From assembly GCF_014699005.1 (NCBI RefSeq), contig NZ_JACWZY010000013.1:1-64000 (forward strand): DNA of 64,000 nucleotides. The letters are read 5' to 3'. This document shows, piece after piece, positions 17,651 through 26,273 of this stretch; the stretch's first letter is position 1; every line of letters begins with the position of its first letter. This DNA comes from Spirosoma profusum (GTDB lineage Bacteria > Bacteroidota > Bacteroidia > Cytophagales > Spirosomataceae). A model generated the notes under the pieces. It saw only the letters and a program-made list of their open reading frames with translations. It was not told the DNA's origin and searched no databases. The position numbers and the translations under genes are program-made.

Positions 17651-18055
17651 CTATTCTTCTGGCTTTGTTCCGTATTTAGCTTCTCGGATGGCAATCCATT
17701 CGCGGGCGGTGCCGCCATTGCTGAAGTGCTCGTCTTCATCCTGAATTTCCTGATCCCAACTAAAGTCAGTGGTAAATCGTCCATCAACAGTCAGGTCGAT
17801 TTGTAGTTGATTGGCGCGGGGGTGACCTTCCTGGGTTCGATGCGCGTACAGTCGCTGAACGGCTTCAGTAACTTCATCCGGAAAATCGGTTGTTAAGGGT
17901 TCTGCCTCTCCTTCCGGGTTCAGGTACGTACCATCAAATTCAATCTCCTGCCCATCCGAGAAAAAGCTGACATTGAGCCGGGCAATGGTCCAATCGCCGG
18001 GAATAACCGAGCTAATGGCATCGGTCAATACGTCGTAAATTTCGTTCGTTGTCAT
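17651..18055 (-). CDS. Small acidic cytoplasmic protein, possibly YezG/DUF600-like
   Basis: A 134-residue acidic protein without signal or membrane segment. The order of elements (an N-terminal helix IYDVLTDAISSVIPGDW, central strands, and a Trp/acid-rich end WDQEIQDEDEHFS ... REWIAIREAKYG) is reminiscent of the DUF600/YezG immunity family, in which short proteins end with a similar helix. I see no partner toxin nearby, so this assignment is weak. It sits between convergent transporter and helicase genes. Confidence 0.5.
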   Translation of the reverse strand: MTTNEIYDVLTDAISSVIPGDWTIARLNVSFFSDGQEIEFDGTYLNPEGEAEPLTTDFPDEVTEAVQRLYAHRTQEGHPRANQLQIDLTVDGRFTTDFSWDQEIQDEDEHFSNGGTAREWIAIREAKYGTKPEE

Positions 18056-18118
18056 GCTTATTTGAGTAATGGATTAATGAGCCTGTTTAAACTTTCAGGT
18101 ACAAGCCCAAAATGAGTG

Positions 18119-18242
18119 TTTTTGTCATGCTGACGAAGGAAACATTTTAAGGTTTCCAGGCTAGCTTGTTTGGATGCGTTAAGATGCTTCGTTCCCGCTC
18201 CGGCACGGTCCGCCGTTGCGGGCCCGGTCAGCATGACAAAAC
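18119..18242. repeat. Palindromic dispersed repeat, copy 2, with internal extension
   Basis: The left arm (18119-18150) has the family sequence. The right arm is split: a piece around 18178-18194 and the final GTCAGCATGACAAAA (18227-18241) are separated by about 30 bp of GC-rich sequence. It lies downstream of the helicase pair and may act as their terminator. Confidence 0.75.
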
Positions 18243-18260
18243 TACTAGTGAAGTTACTAA

Positions 18261-19439
18261 TCAATATCCGCTCAAATCCAGCTCTGCGGTATCTACCTGC
18301 TCGACTCGCTTCCCCATTTTTTTCTGGATAATTTTAAAGTGATGCTCATCGTCGGGGGTGATCAGTGAAAAAGCTTTTCCCGTCGCTTCTGCCCGTCCCG
18401 TTCGGCCAATGCGGTGAACGTAGTCTTTTGGTGAACGGGGGAGGTCGAAGTTAATGACATACGGAAGTAGCTGAATATCAATGCCGCGAGCCAGCAAATC
18501 TGTAGCGACCATAACTTGCAACTTACCCGATTTGAACTGGTGAAGCACTTCGGTTCGTATCTGCTGACCCTTCTGCCCGTGGATGGCAGCCGCCTGAATG
18601 CCATTTTTATTGAGCTTGACAACCAGATTATCCGCCGTTCGGGTTGAGGAGACAAACACCAGCACCTGCTTCATTTGCTCCGATTTGATTAGGTAACGTA
18701 GCAGCGGGCCTTTGCGCGTTGGGTCGACTTTATAAGCCAGCTGTTCAATTAATTCGAGATTGGTAGTCTCCTCAACGACTTCAATTTTAACCGGATTCCG
18801 GAGCAACGTAGTATTAATGTGCTGAATCGCATCGCCCAGCGTTGCCGAAAACAGAATCGTCTGGCGTTTTTGGGGAAGTAAGTCGAAGAGTTGATCCATT
18901 TCGTCGGCAAAACCGAGTTCCAGCATTTTGTCGGCTTCGTCGAGCACCAGAATTTCAACATCCGACAGACGTAGCGCATTTTGGGCGAGCAGATCCAATA
19001 ATCGACCGGGTGTGGCGACGATGATATCGGCTCCATGTACGGCCTGCATTTGCGGGTTTATAGCCACGCCCCCGTATACCGCCACAGTTTTTACTTTCGG
19101 AAATAGATGCCCTCCTAGCGTCAGAAATACGTCGGCAACCTGTCCGGCCAATTCGCGCGTAGGAACCAGCACCAGTACGCTGGCAAACCGACTACTGACG
19201 TTTTTGGTCCGATGAAACAATTCCAGAATGGGCAGCACAAAACTGGCGGTTTTTCCTGAACCGGTTTTGGCGATACCCAGAATATCTTTCCCGCGCAAAA
19301 TGGGCGGAATGGCATCCTGCTGGATAGGATAGGGACGAGCATATTGCTGGTCGGCAATGGCTTCCAGCAGTGGTTCCGATAAACCAAGCTCTTTGAATGT
19401 CAGCTTACTTTTTTCCGCTTCGCTTAATGGGTCGACCAT
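18261..19439 (-). CDS. DEAD-box RNA helicase (RhlE-like)
   Basis: ATP-dependent RNA unwinding enzyme of 392 residues. Q-motif region around 33-41, Walker A AKTGSGKT at 57-64, PTRELA, a canonical DEAD motif at 167-170, SAT around 200, and the C-terminal helicase domain with ARGID and HRIGRTGRA. It lacks a long C-terminal tail. Its start lies 35 bp inside the end of the upstream helicase gene, so the two are translationally coupled in one operon. Likely roles are ribosome assembly or RNA decay in the cold. Confidence 0.93.
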   Translation of the reverse strand: MVDPLSEAEKSKLTFKELGLSEPLLEAIADQQYARPYPIQQDAIPPILRGKDILGIAKTGSGKTASFVLPILELFHRTKNVSSRFASVLVLVPTRELAGQVADVFLTLGGHLFPKVKTVAVYGGVAINPQMQAVHGADIIVATPGRLLDLLAQNALRLSDVEILVLDEADKMLELGFADEMDQLFDLLPQKRQTILFSATLGDAIQHINTTLLRNPVKIEVVEETTNLELIEQLAYKVDPTRKGPLLRYLIKSEQMKQVLVFVSSTRTADNLVVKLNKNGIQAAAIHGQKGQQIRTEVLHQFKSGKLQVMVATDLLARGIDIQLLPYVINFDLPRSPKDYVHRIGRTGRAEATGKAFSLITPDDEHHFKIIQKKMGKRVEQVDTAELDLSGY

Positions 19440-20733
19440 ATTTTTTCATTTTCTCGGCTGCATAATCACGCCGGACATTTACTTTCTTATTTTTTGCCAG
19501 TTTCTCATGAAATGACGGACCAACGTCTTCGCGCTTAGGCACTTTCACGTCAGGCAATTTCATGTAGACCTTAGGCTGTTCATCGTCGGTCAGTTCATCC
19601 GATATAACCAGATTTGGCGGCAAATCGAGCATTGGTATCTGGTAATTCATCAGGGTTTCGATGGCTTCCTGACGTTCTTCATCGGCGGGGGTTACGAACG
19701 TAATGGCAATACCTTGCTGATCGGCCCGACCCGTTCGACCTATACGGTGTATGTAATTTTCCGGTACGTCGGGCATGTCGAAATTAATGACGTGCGAGAC
19801 CTCTGCTACGTCCAGTCCACGGGCAATAATGTCGGTGGCAATCAGGATGCGATACGTACTGTCTTTGAATTTTTCAACTGCATCAAACCGCTGATTCTGG
19901 GCCTTGTTGGAATGAATAATGCCAGTCTGATCTGGGAACGTAGCATCGATCTGATCGTATAACTGATTGGCAAGCTCTTTAGTGGCTGCAAACACCAATA
20001 CTTTAGTCATGTCGCCATGCTGGTTCAGCAGGAGTTCCAGCAGATTGACCTTCGTGTAAAAATTCGGAACCGCGTAAGCCGATTGTGCGATATTATCCAG
20101 GGGTGTACCAACGGGCGCGGCTTCAACCCGAACCGGATTGTTGAAGAACGTATCGATCAGTTGCTCAACATCCGCCGTAAGGGTTGCCGAAAAAAGCAGG
20201 TTTTGCCGTTTCGGTGGCAGCAGGTCGAGAATCGTTTTAAGTTGCGTACGAAAGCCAAGGTTCAGCATTTCGTCAACTTCATCAATGACCAGTTTTTTGA
20301 TGGCTTTGGTCTTTAACAAACCATTCGCCAGCAGATCGACCAGTCGACCGGGAGTTGCTACCAGGATATCCATGCCTTTTTGCACTTCGGCCACCTGTGG
20401 TTTCAGATTAACCCCGCCATACACGCCAACCGCCACCAGATTCATGTAAGCTGTTAACTGGTTCACTGTTTCCAGCACCTGCACCACTAACTCACGAGTT
20501 GGCACGATGATTAACAACTGCGGCAGTTTTTCCTTCGAAAATTGAAGTTGACGCAGGCAGGGAAGCAGGTAAGCCAACGTTTTTCCGGTACCCGTCTGTG
20601 CCAGTCCGCATACATCGCGTCCCGACATTACCACCGAAAATACGTTCTGCTGGATGGTTGTGGGGGTGGTATATCCCAGATCATTCAGCGCATTAATCAG
20701 CGGTTTATTCAGATTCAGTTCTTCAAAAGTCAT
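19405..20733 (-). CDS. DEAD-box family RNA helicase with a DEVD motif II
   Basis: A 442-residue helicase, first gene of the leftward helicase operon. Walker A AQTGTGKT at 45-52, PTRELV, motif II DEVD at 151-154 instead of DEAD, SATL, ARGLDV and HRIGRTGRA. The acid pair needed for magnesium and ATP hydrolysis is intact, so activity is probably kept. The C-terminal tail of about 70 residues is basic (KNKKVNVRRDYAAEKMKKYG) and probably contacts RNA. It overlaps the next gene by 35 bp. Confidence 0.92.
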   Translation of the reverse strand: MTFEELNLNKPLINALNDLGYTTPTTIQQNVFSVVMSGRDVCGLAQTGTGKTLAYLLPCLRQLQFSKEKLPQLLIIVPTRELVVQVLETVNQLTAYMNLVAVGVYGGVNLKPQVAEVQKGMDILVATPGRLVDLLANGLLKTKAIKKLVIDEVDEMLNLGFRTQLKTILDLLPPKRQNLLFSATLTADVEQLIDTFFNNPVRVEAAPVGTPLDNIAQSAYAVPNFYTKVNLLELLLNQHGDMTKVLVFAATKELANQLYDQIDATFPDQTGIIHSNKAQNQRFDAVEKFKDSTYRILIATDIIARGLDVAEVSHVINFDMPDVPENYIHRIGRTGRADQQGIAITFVTPADEERQEAIETLMNYQIPMLDLPPNLVISDELTDDEQPKVYMKLPDVKVPKREDVGPSFHEKLAKNKKVNVRRDYAAEKMKKYGRPIKRSGKK

Positions 20734-20849
20734 GGCCTTGCTTCTTTCAAGTTACGAAGGTAGGGCTATTCCACGAACTCGTTCCACAAAACCTGTAACC
20801 TCTAATTCATTACTAACCAGAAACCAACGTAACGTCTTACTTTTAGGGC

Positions 20850-22175
20850 ATGATAACCCCACAGCAACAAGCGCAAATTCTGGCGAACCTCGGTATTTCG
20901 GCCCTAAACCCAATGCAGGAAGCCGCTCAGAGAGCCATTGGCCAACAAAATGATACGTTCCTGATTGCCCCGACGGGTTCTGGAAAAACCGTCGGATTCC
21001 TCCTGCCCGTTCTCCAGCTTCTTAAGCCCGATGCTACGTTGGTACAGTGTCTTATTCTGACACCAACTCGCGAATTGGCCATGCAGATTGAGCAGGTCTG
21101 GAAGAAGATGGCGACAGGTTATAAGGTCAACGTTTGCTACGGTGGGCACCCGATGGACACGGAAATAAAAAATCTGAGTAACCCTCCCGCCCTGCTCATC
21201 GGTACACCCGGCCGGATTACGGACCATATTTCGCGCCGAACCTTTTCTACAGCGGGTATACACACACTGGTGCTGGACGAGTTTGATAAATCGCTGGAGC
21301 TGGGGTTTCAGGACGAGATGGCGTTTATTATCAGCAACTTGCCAAATCTTAGAAAGCAAGTATTGGTTTCTGCTACGTCGGGTATTAGTATTCCAGACTA
21401 TATCCGGCTCAACGACCCCGTTACGTTGTCGTTTTTGCCCGAAAAAGATGAGCCAGCCCGTTTAACAATCAAGCTGGTTTATTCGGAAGCGAAGGACAAA
21501 ATCGATACGTTGTTTGAATTGCTCTGTTCGCTGAATTCGGAGGCAGCCCTGATTTTCTGCAACCACCGCGAGGCCGCCGAACGTACCAGTACGTTACTGA
21601 CCGAAAAGGGCATCTACGCTACGTTCTATCACGGTGGTATGGAACAGGACGACCGGGAGCGTGCCCTGATCCGGTTTCGAAACGGTAGTGTCAGGTATCT
21701 GGTTACGACGGATTTAGGCGCGCGCGGGCTGGATATTCCCGAGATGAAACACGTGATTCATTACCATCTGCCGGCGCATCCGCATGAGTTTGTCCACCGA
21801 AATGGCCGGACGGCCCGCATGTCTGAGTCGGGAACGGCCTACGTGATTTTGCATCGAGATGAACCGCGCCCATCTTATCTGGACAGTTCGATTGACGTAC
21901 TAGGGCTGACAACAAATAACTTAATCTTGCCTAAACCGCCAGAGTTTGTTACGTTGTACATCAGTGGCGGCAAAAAGAATAAGTTGAATAAAGTCGATAT
22001 CGTCGGTTTTTTCAGCCAGAAAGGACAACTCGATAAAGGCGATCTGGGACTAATTGAAGTGAAAGATTTCAGCTCATTTGCCGCCGTGAAAACCGAAAAG
22101 GTCACTACGTTGCTCAGCCGAATAAAGGACGAAAAAATGAAAGGGAAGAAGTATAAAATCGACGTAGCGCGTTAG
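20850..22175 (+). CDS. dbpA: DEAD-box RNA helicase of the DbpA type (DEFD motif II)
   Basis: A 441-residue helicase, divergent from the helicase operon with about 115 bp between starts. Walker A APTGSGKT at 40-47, PTRELA, motif II DEFD at 143-146, HRNGRTAR in motif VI. The last 75 residues (about 365-441: ISGGKKNKLNKVDIVGFFSQ, a DLGLIEVKDFSSFAAV strand pair, then KGKKYKIDVAR) match the DbpA RNA-binding domain, which in DbpA targets 23S rRNA hairpin 92. A 50S-assembly role is inferred from that domain. Confidence 0.85.
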   Translation: MITPQQQAQILANLGISALNPMQEAAQRAIGQQNDTFLIAPTGSGKTVGFLLPVLQLLKPDATLVQCLILTPTRELAMQIEQVWKKMATGYKVNVCYGGHPMDTEIKNLSNPPALLIGTPGRITDHISRRTFSTAGIHTLVLDEFDKSLELGFQDEMAFIISNLPNLRKQVLVSATSGISIPDYIRLNDPVTLSFLPEKDEPARLTIKLVYSEAKDKIDTLFELLCSLNSEAALIFCNHREAAERTSTLLTEKGIYATFYHGGMEQDDRERALIRFRNGSVRYLVTTDLGARGLDIPEMKHVIHYHLPAHPHEFVHRNGRTARMSESGTAYVILHRDEPRPSYLDSSIDVLGLTTNNLILPKPPEFVTLYISGGKKNKLNKVDIVGFFSQKGQLDKGDLGLIEVKDFSSFAAVKTEKVTTLLSRIKDEKMKGKKYKIDVAR

Positions 22176-22244
22176 GTGTCAAGTATTCTTTTCGATTTGT
22201 AAACAGGGAGTTGTTACGTTAACGTGAATTGTGGTCAGGTGAAC

Positions 22245-22357
22245 GTATTGCTGACGCGTGGGGCTTCAACAGGCTCAACCTGACAAACCAACTCGATTCA
22301 AGAAATTTAGGTAGACTGTCAGGCTGAGCCTGTCGAAGTCCCACGCGTCAGCAATAC
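22245..22357. repeat. Large inverted repeat (41-bp arms)
   Basis: Arms 22245-22285 and 22317-22357 match at 38 of 41 positions. The inner part, CAGGCTGAGCCTGTCGAAG, resembles a REP-like word seen in many bacteria, and the outer part is unique. It lies between the DbpA gene and the cupin gene, both rightward, and could end the helicase transcript. Confidence 0.8.
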
Positions 22358-22455
22358 ACTTAAAATCAATCGATTATTTTGTAAATCATAGTTCACGTTA
22401 CGTTATTATTGCCAGATAAATCCGTTTTTAATAACACCTATCCCTTTTATTATCG

Positions 22456-22872
22456 ATGAAAACATTACTCTTTACCCTGCTCCTGGCTCCCTGTACCTTA
22501 CTCTTTGCCCAGCACGACCATGCTGCGGCTACTACCCCGTCGAAGGTTAGCAGAACCATTCTTCTTCAGCAGTTACTGAACGAAAAAGGCATCGATAATC
22601 GGGAAGTGCAGATGCTAATTGTCGATTACCCACCCAATAGTGCGTCGCCCGCTCATCGCCACCCTTGCCCAACGTTCGGCTACATTCTGGAAGGCGAACT
22701 TGAGTCAGTTTTCGAAGGGAAGACTCACGTGTACAAGAAAGGGGATACCTTTTATGAGTTCACCAATGGTCTGCATAGTTCAGCTCGAAATACGCATCCT
22801 ACAAATCCCGCCAAGTTGTTAGTTTTCTTTGTTGCCGAACCCGGTAAGCCGACGTCGGTTCTTGAGAAGTAA
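22456..22872 (+). CDS. Secreted single-domain cupin protein
   Basis: A 138-residue protein with a signal peptide (1-19, ending LLFAQ). The cupin barrel covers about 50-130. Motif 1 is SPAHRHPCPTFGYILEGELE, with metal-binding-type histidines, and motif 2 is FYEFTNGLHSSARN, containing the last histidine. It probably binds a metal and a small ligand in the periplasm. Single gene bounded by inverted repeats; function beyond the fold not known. Confidence 0.85.
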   Translation: MKTLLFTLLLAPCTLLFAQHDHAAATTPSKVSRTILLQQLLNEKGIDNREVQMLIVDYPPNSASPAHRHPCPTFGYILEGELESVFEGKTHVYKKGDTFYEFTNGLHSSARNTHPTNPAKLLVFFVAEPGKPTSVLEK

Positions 22873-22875
22873 TAT

Positions 22876-22952
22876 CTTAAAAAGGTTGTGACAGAGATTT
22901 ACAGAGACAAATCAAAAACCTCTGTGAATCTCTGTGTTACATCCTTTTTTTA
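22876..22952. terminator. Bidirectional terminator/inverted repeat between convergent genes
   Basis: An imperfect inverted repeat (AAAAAGGTTGTGACAGAG... and ...CTCTGTGTTACATCCTTTTT) ends in A- and T-runs and lies between the cupin gene (stop 22872) and the MFS gene (end 22950). The CACAGAG words look like a common dispersed repeat. Confidence 0.7.
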
Positions 22953-24281
22953 AGTCACCTTCAACGTTTCTGGCTGCGGCTCGTCGCTACTGGCGTTTTG
23001 GTAATTGGCTAGTAATGTTTTGTAGGCATTAGATTTCATAGCCAGCAACGTAACAATTAACCCGATGATGCCAGTAACAGTAAACAGCAAGGCGAGGCCC
23101 CTATCTTTTCCGGTGCCGAACCAGCCACCAATGAGCGCTACGCCCGCACCGGTTGTCATGAACGGAATGAAAATGTATTGCGCAATTGGCCCAATCATAA
23201 AGGCAGTAATAGGAGAAGCGGCCTGTTCAATGCTTTGCGCAAAACCAAAAACGCGTCCCTGACGTTCGGGCGGAATCAATTTCTGAACAATCGTCTGCTC
23301 AGCCGCTTCGACTACCGGAATCAGGCATAAATACGTGAACATTCCCACCGCCAGCAAGGCAATCCACGCCTGAATGGTAAAGAAAACGCAGATGGTCCAC
23401 ATCACTATATTGGCCAGAAAAAGGGTACGTAGCGGTTGCTCGCCCAGTCCTTTTTTTGCCACAATCAGGCCACCAATAATGAAACCCAAACTCAATACAC
23501 CCCATAAAATTCCCCACGTTTGCACCGACACGAGCGACAGGCCGTAGGCGTCCATCAGCGACATGAAAACGCCCCCCAGAAAGTTGTTGAACGTATTGAA
23601 AAAAATCAGCGCAAACAGGCCGGGCATACCCTTTAAGGCACGTATCGTTCCTTTAATGTCTATATGATTGGTTTGCCCTTCCACGTGAGCGATGCCTTTT
23701 TCGGGAATCGACAACAACCATAGATGCACTAACGTCAGCACCGTCAGAGCAATTGCCAACACCAGTGTCCACGACATTCCGAGAAAGCCAATACCAAGCC
23801 CGCTGAAAATTGATGAAATCAGGAAGGAAACCCCATTGGTGGTACCGACCATGCCGTTGGCTTTATCGCGCTCATTCTCAGGAATGAGTACTGTCACAAG
23901 CGTGGATAAGGCAATCGAGCGAATGTTACCAACAATGGCTCCAATCAGCGATAAAACGACAAATGCCCACAGAATCGGGCTGGACGGATCAGAGAAAACT
24001 TTTTCGGGGGTAGAAATGAAAATAATAAAGGCGACACCGTACAAAATGAGCGAACCAATGCTAGACACCATCATGGCTATTTTCTTTTTGTAACGATCTA
24101 CAAGTGAGCCCAAAAAGAAGCCAGAAAGCGCCACTGTTCCTGAGTAAATGCCGGCCATGATCGACGTAGCAACCACCGATTTGGTTTCGAGATACACCCA
24201 GAACGTAACGGCAAACCAAACAAAGTTATTCGTAAGCGATGCGGCCAGCGAATTGGCCAGAATAGCATGAAATGTTTTCAT
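22950..24281 (-). CDS. MFS transporter (drug/macrolide-exporter-like)
   Basis: A 443-residue, roughly 12-helix transporter of the inner membrane. Motif A appears as GSLVDRYKKK between helices 2 and 3, and a second RIFGFAQ-like loop (PPERQGRVFGFAQS) lies in the second half, as in MefA/enterobactin-exporter-like proteins. The ATG at 24281 is chosen because the first membrane helix starts there; the frame runs ten residues further to 24311. Substrate unknown. Confidence 0.85.
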   Translation of the reverse strand: MKTFHAILANSLAASLTNNFVWFAVTFWVYLETKSVVATSIMAGIYSGTVALSGFFLGSLVDRYKKKIAMMVSSIGSLILYGVAFIIFISTPEKVFSDPSSPILWAFVVLSLIGAIVGNIRSIALSTLVTVLIPENERDKANGMVGTTNGVSFLISSIFSGLGIGFLGMSWTLVLAIALTVLTLVHLWLLSIPEKGIAHVEGQTNHIDIKGTIRALKGMPGLFALIFFNTFNNFLGGVFMSLMDAYGLSLVSVQTWGILWGVLSLGFIIGGLIVAKKGLGEQPLRTLFLANIVMWTICVFFTIQAWIALLAVGMFTYLCLIPVVEAAEQTIVQKLIPPERQGRVFGFAQSIEQAASPITAFMIGPIAQYIFIPFMTTGAGVALIGGWFGTGKDRGLALLFTVTGIIGLIVTLLAMKSNAYKTLLANYQNASSDEPQPETLKVT

Positions 24282-24476
24282 TGAGACTGAGTTTGTCTTC
24301 ACCAGAAACATGGATAGCTGTTACGTAACAACGTAGCAGCATTGACGAATGTCGTTGGGCTGGCGGATCGATCCTAACTGAACGTACCAAATTCCGGTGA
24401 ATGGGAATTGGTTTCGGCCGCACAATAAAACTATAAAACCTTACCCACGACGGATAAGTTTTCCCTAAAAAAAGCT

Positions 24477-24698
24477 ATGAAACGATTCGAATTTCCGCTC
24501 CGGTTAGGGAAACGGGCTATTGGGCAGGTAGCCGTAGGGCGATGGGCAGTTGGGGCGTTGGCCATTGGTGCCGTAGCAATGGGCGCCGTGGCTATTGGCG
24601 CACTTGCCATCGGGCAGCTACGTTTGGGACGAGGATATATTGGGAAGCTGCACATCGGTGAGCTGGAAGTCGATAAGCTCACCATCCGTAATCAGTGA
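24477..24698 (+). CDS. Pentad-repeat protein of twelve hydrophobic five-residue units
   Basis: A 73-residue protein made almost entirely of tandem five-residue units from residue 13: RAIGQ VAVGR WAVGA LAIGA VAMGA VAIGA LAIGQ LRLGR GYIGK LHIGE LEVDK LTIRN. Position 3 is a branched hydrophobic and position 4 mostly Gly. This regularity suggests a beta-solenoid or membrane-associated ribbon, but the pattern is not the classical pentapeptide repeat A(D/N)LxG. The stop codon lies inside the left arm of an inverted repeat. No family assigned; real coding is supported by the strict period. Confidence 0.7.
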   Translation: MKRFEFPLRLGKRAIGQVAVGRWAVGALAIGAVAMGAVAIGALAIGQLRLGRGYIGKLHIGELEVDKLTIRNQ

Positions 24699-24773
24699 TA
24701 TATGATGTATGAAGTGGGAGGTATAATTGTTGTAACTATACATCCTACTTCATACGTCATATATCACTGATTA
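24689..24773. repeat. Large inverted repeat carrying the stop codons of both convergent genes
   Basis: Arms 24689-24725 and 24737-24773 match at 34 of 37 positions around an 11-nt loop. The left arm contains the TGA of the pentad-repeat gene and the right arm ends with the TAA of the leftward VOC gene. It probably works as a bidirectional terminator. Confidence 0.85.
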
Positions 24774-25178
24774 GGTTGGATTAACCGCTGCTGGGTCCAT
24801 ATAAAGTATGTTCCAGAGGTGCCCATCCAGATCCTGATAGCCGTGGCTGTACATAAAGCCTTGGTCATCAGCCTCTTCGATTGTAGTGCCTCCAGCCCCA
24901 ACGGCTTTACGAACCAGTTCATCAACTTCTTCACGGCTTTCGACGGATAGACAAATGATTGCTTCTGAGACTTTTGACGTATCAGCAGTTTCTTTCTTCG
25001 TAAAACTATTGAAGAACGGCTCCACCAACAGCATTACGTAGATATCATCGCTAATTATCATGCACGTAGCTTTCTCATCTGTGAATTGCTGGTTGAACGA
25101 ATAGCCAATTTTGGTAAAGAATTCGACAGACGTGCTGAGGTCTTTAACGGGCAGGTTTAAAAAGATCTTGGTTGCCAT
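24771..25178 (-). CDS. VOC superfamily protein (glyoxalase/dioxygenase fold)
   Basis: A 135-residue cytoplasmic protein with the paired beta-alpha-beta-beta-beta modules of the vicinal oxygen chelate fold. The N-terminus MATKIFLNLPVKDLSTSVEFF and the end GYQDLDGHLWNILYMDP are typical of the PhnB/glyoxalase-like subgroup; a conserved C-terminal HxW is present. Bacteroidota carry many such single-gene VOC proteins of unknown substrate. A -7 box matching the phylum consensus lies upstream. Confidence 0.88.
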   Translation of the reverse strand: MATKIFLNLPVKDLSTSVEFFTKIGYSFNQQFTDEKATCMIISDDIYVMLLVEPFFNSFTKKETADTSKVSEAIICLSVESREEVDELVRKAVGAGGTTIEEADDQGFMYSHGYQDLDGHLWNILYMDPAAVNPT

Positions 25179-25207
25179 AAGTAATTGTTGTTTAATTGTT
25201 TACGTAA

Positions 25208-25236
25208 CAAAGATACGGCGGGTGGAGCAAACAAAA
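25208..25236 (-). promoter_or_regulatory. Bacteroidota-type promoter of the VOC gene
   Basis: On the minus strand TATCTTTG (25208-25215) exactly fits the -7 consensus TAnnTTTG, with TTTTG about 17 bp upstream as the -33 element. It lies 30 bp before the start at 25178. Confidence 0.55.
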
Positions 25237-25424
25237 GATGGCTGATTGCGACAATAACGAGGGGTATTCCGACAACTTTTTTGCGGAGTAAAATTATGCT
25301 GAAAATTATGCTTTCAGATATGGTTTTTCGCCTTAACAGATCGGGTAAATGTATCCTGAAATCCCTTTTTTACTACGTAGCCAGGTCTAAATTTAGCCTG
25401 ACTACGTAGTGCTTAGGAACAACT

Positions 25425-26057
25425 CTAGCGATTTCTCAAAAATCGTAGATTAAAACGATAACCTGGGCCACCATTGCTGTAAAATACAATATTATGAGCT
25501 TTCCCAGTGGCATTTTCCTGAATACTGCATGTGGTTCCATCGGCAGTCCAGAATTCGCAGATGTCACCGTCCAAAGGATCATTATCCTGATAACTATACC
25601 CCGCTGGATGGGCGTTAAAGCCAGATGTATTCGTGCCTGGAATTGTACGCCAGTTGGTAGTAGACGTTAGCTTGCTAATGGCTGCTTGCCCCGTTGCTCG
25701 ATGAGCCGTGAAAACAACTCCTTGACTCTCAGCAAGCGCGGTATAATCCTCTCGGGTTGGTAACCGCCAGCCTGTTGGAACAACAACAGCTTTAGCTTCA
25801 TCAAATGTGTAATAATGACCATACTCAGGCTTTTCGTTTCCTTTTCTGTAAGGCAATCCACCAGGCCCTTTATAGTTGGTCGTAGTCCAGATTTGATTAC
25901 CAATTGTAACTGTAGAATACTCCTTGCCACTAATAAGAACCGTTGTTGACTGAGGAGTTGGTTGTGTGTCCGGATCTTTTTTGCAGGAAATACAGGCTAC
26001 TATGAATGATATAGCCATAACAACGGAGAAAATTAGTTTTTGCTGTTTGTGAAACAT
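25425..26057 (-). CDS. FISUMP-domain lipoprotein
   Basis: A 210-residue lipoprotein; the signal ends IVACISC. Residues about 42-205 match the FISUMP domain (Fibrobacter succinogenes major paralogous domain): VTIGNQIWTTTNYKG, YTFDEAKAVVVPTGWRLPTREDY and the final RFLRNR are its hallmark blocks. Such proteins are surface-exposed and often polymer-binding. The DNA looks lower in GC than its neighbours and I find no ACGTA/TACGT site in it, unlike nearly all other genes here, so recent transfer is possible. Confidence 0.85.
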   Translation of the reverse strand: MFHKQQKLIFSVVMAISFIVACISCKKDPDTQPTPQSTTVLISGKEYSTVTIGNQIWTTTNYKGPGGLPYRKGNEKPEYGHYYTFDEAKAVVVPTGWRLPTREDYTALAESQGVVFTAHRATGQAAISKLTSTTNWRTIPGTNTSGFNAHPAGYSYQDNDPLDGDICEFWTADGTTCSIQENATGKAHNIVFYSNGGPGYRFNLRFLRNR

Positions 26058-26273
26058 ACTTTGCAGGTAAACTTGTTGTGAACTTATCTTCGCAAAGCAA
26101 GTGAGAAGGTCATCGCTTTAAAACACACAAACTGATTGACTGTAGAAAGTGCTTCCTGGGTTGTTAGAAATAGCTACTGAATAGGAATTAGCCTTTATGG
26201 CTATAACAATATCCTTTTATTAAACTTTAAAAGGAACTGCTTTTACAACTGGCATTAATCCGAGCAAAATTTC

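Noticed and set aside
17651-18055. A toxin-immunity pair based on the YezG-like protein
   Set aside because: No toxin gene adjoins it and the family match is weak, so it was not reported as a system.
18058-18264. A minus-strand open frame of 68 codons
   Set aside because: It lies over the palindromic dispersed repeat and encodes no domain.
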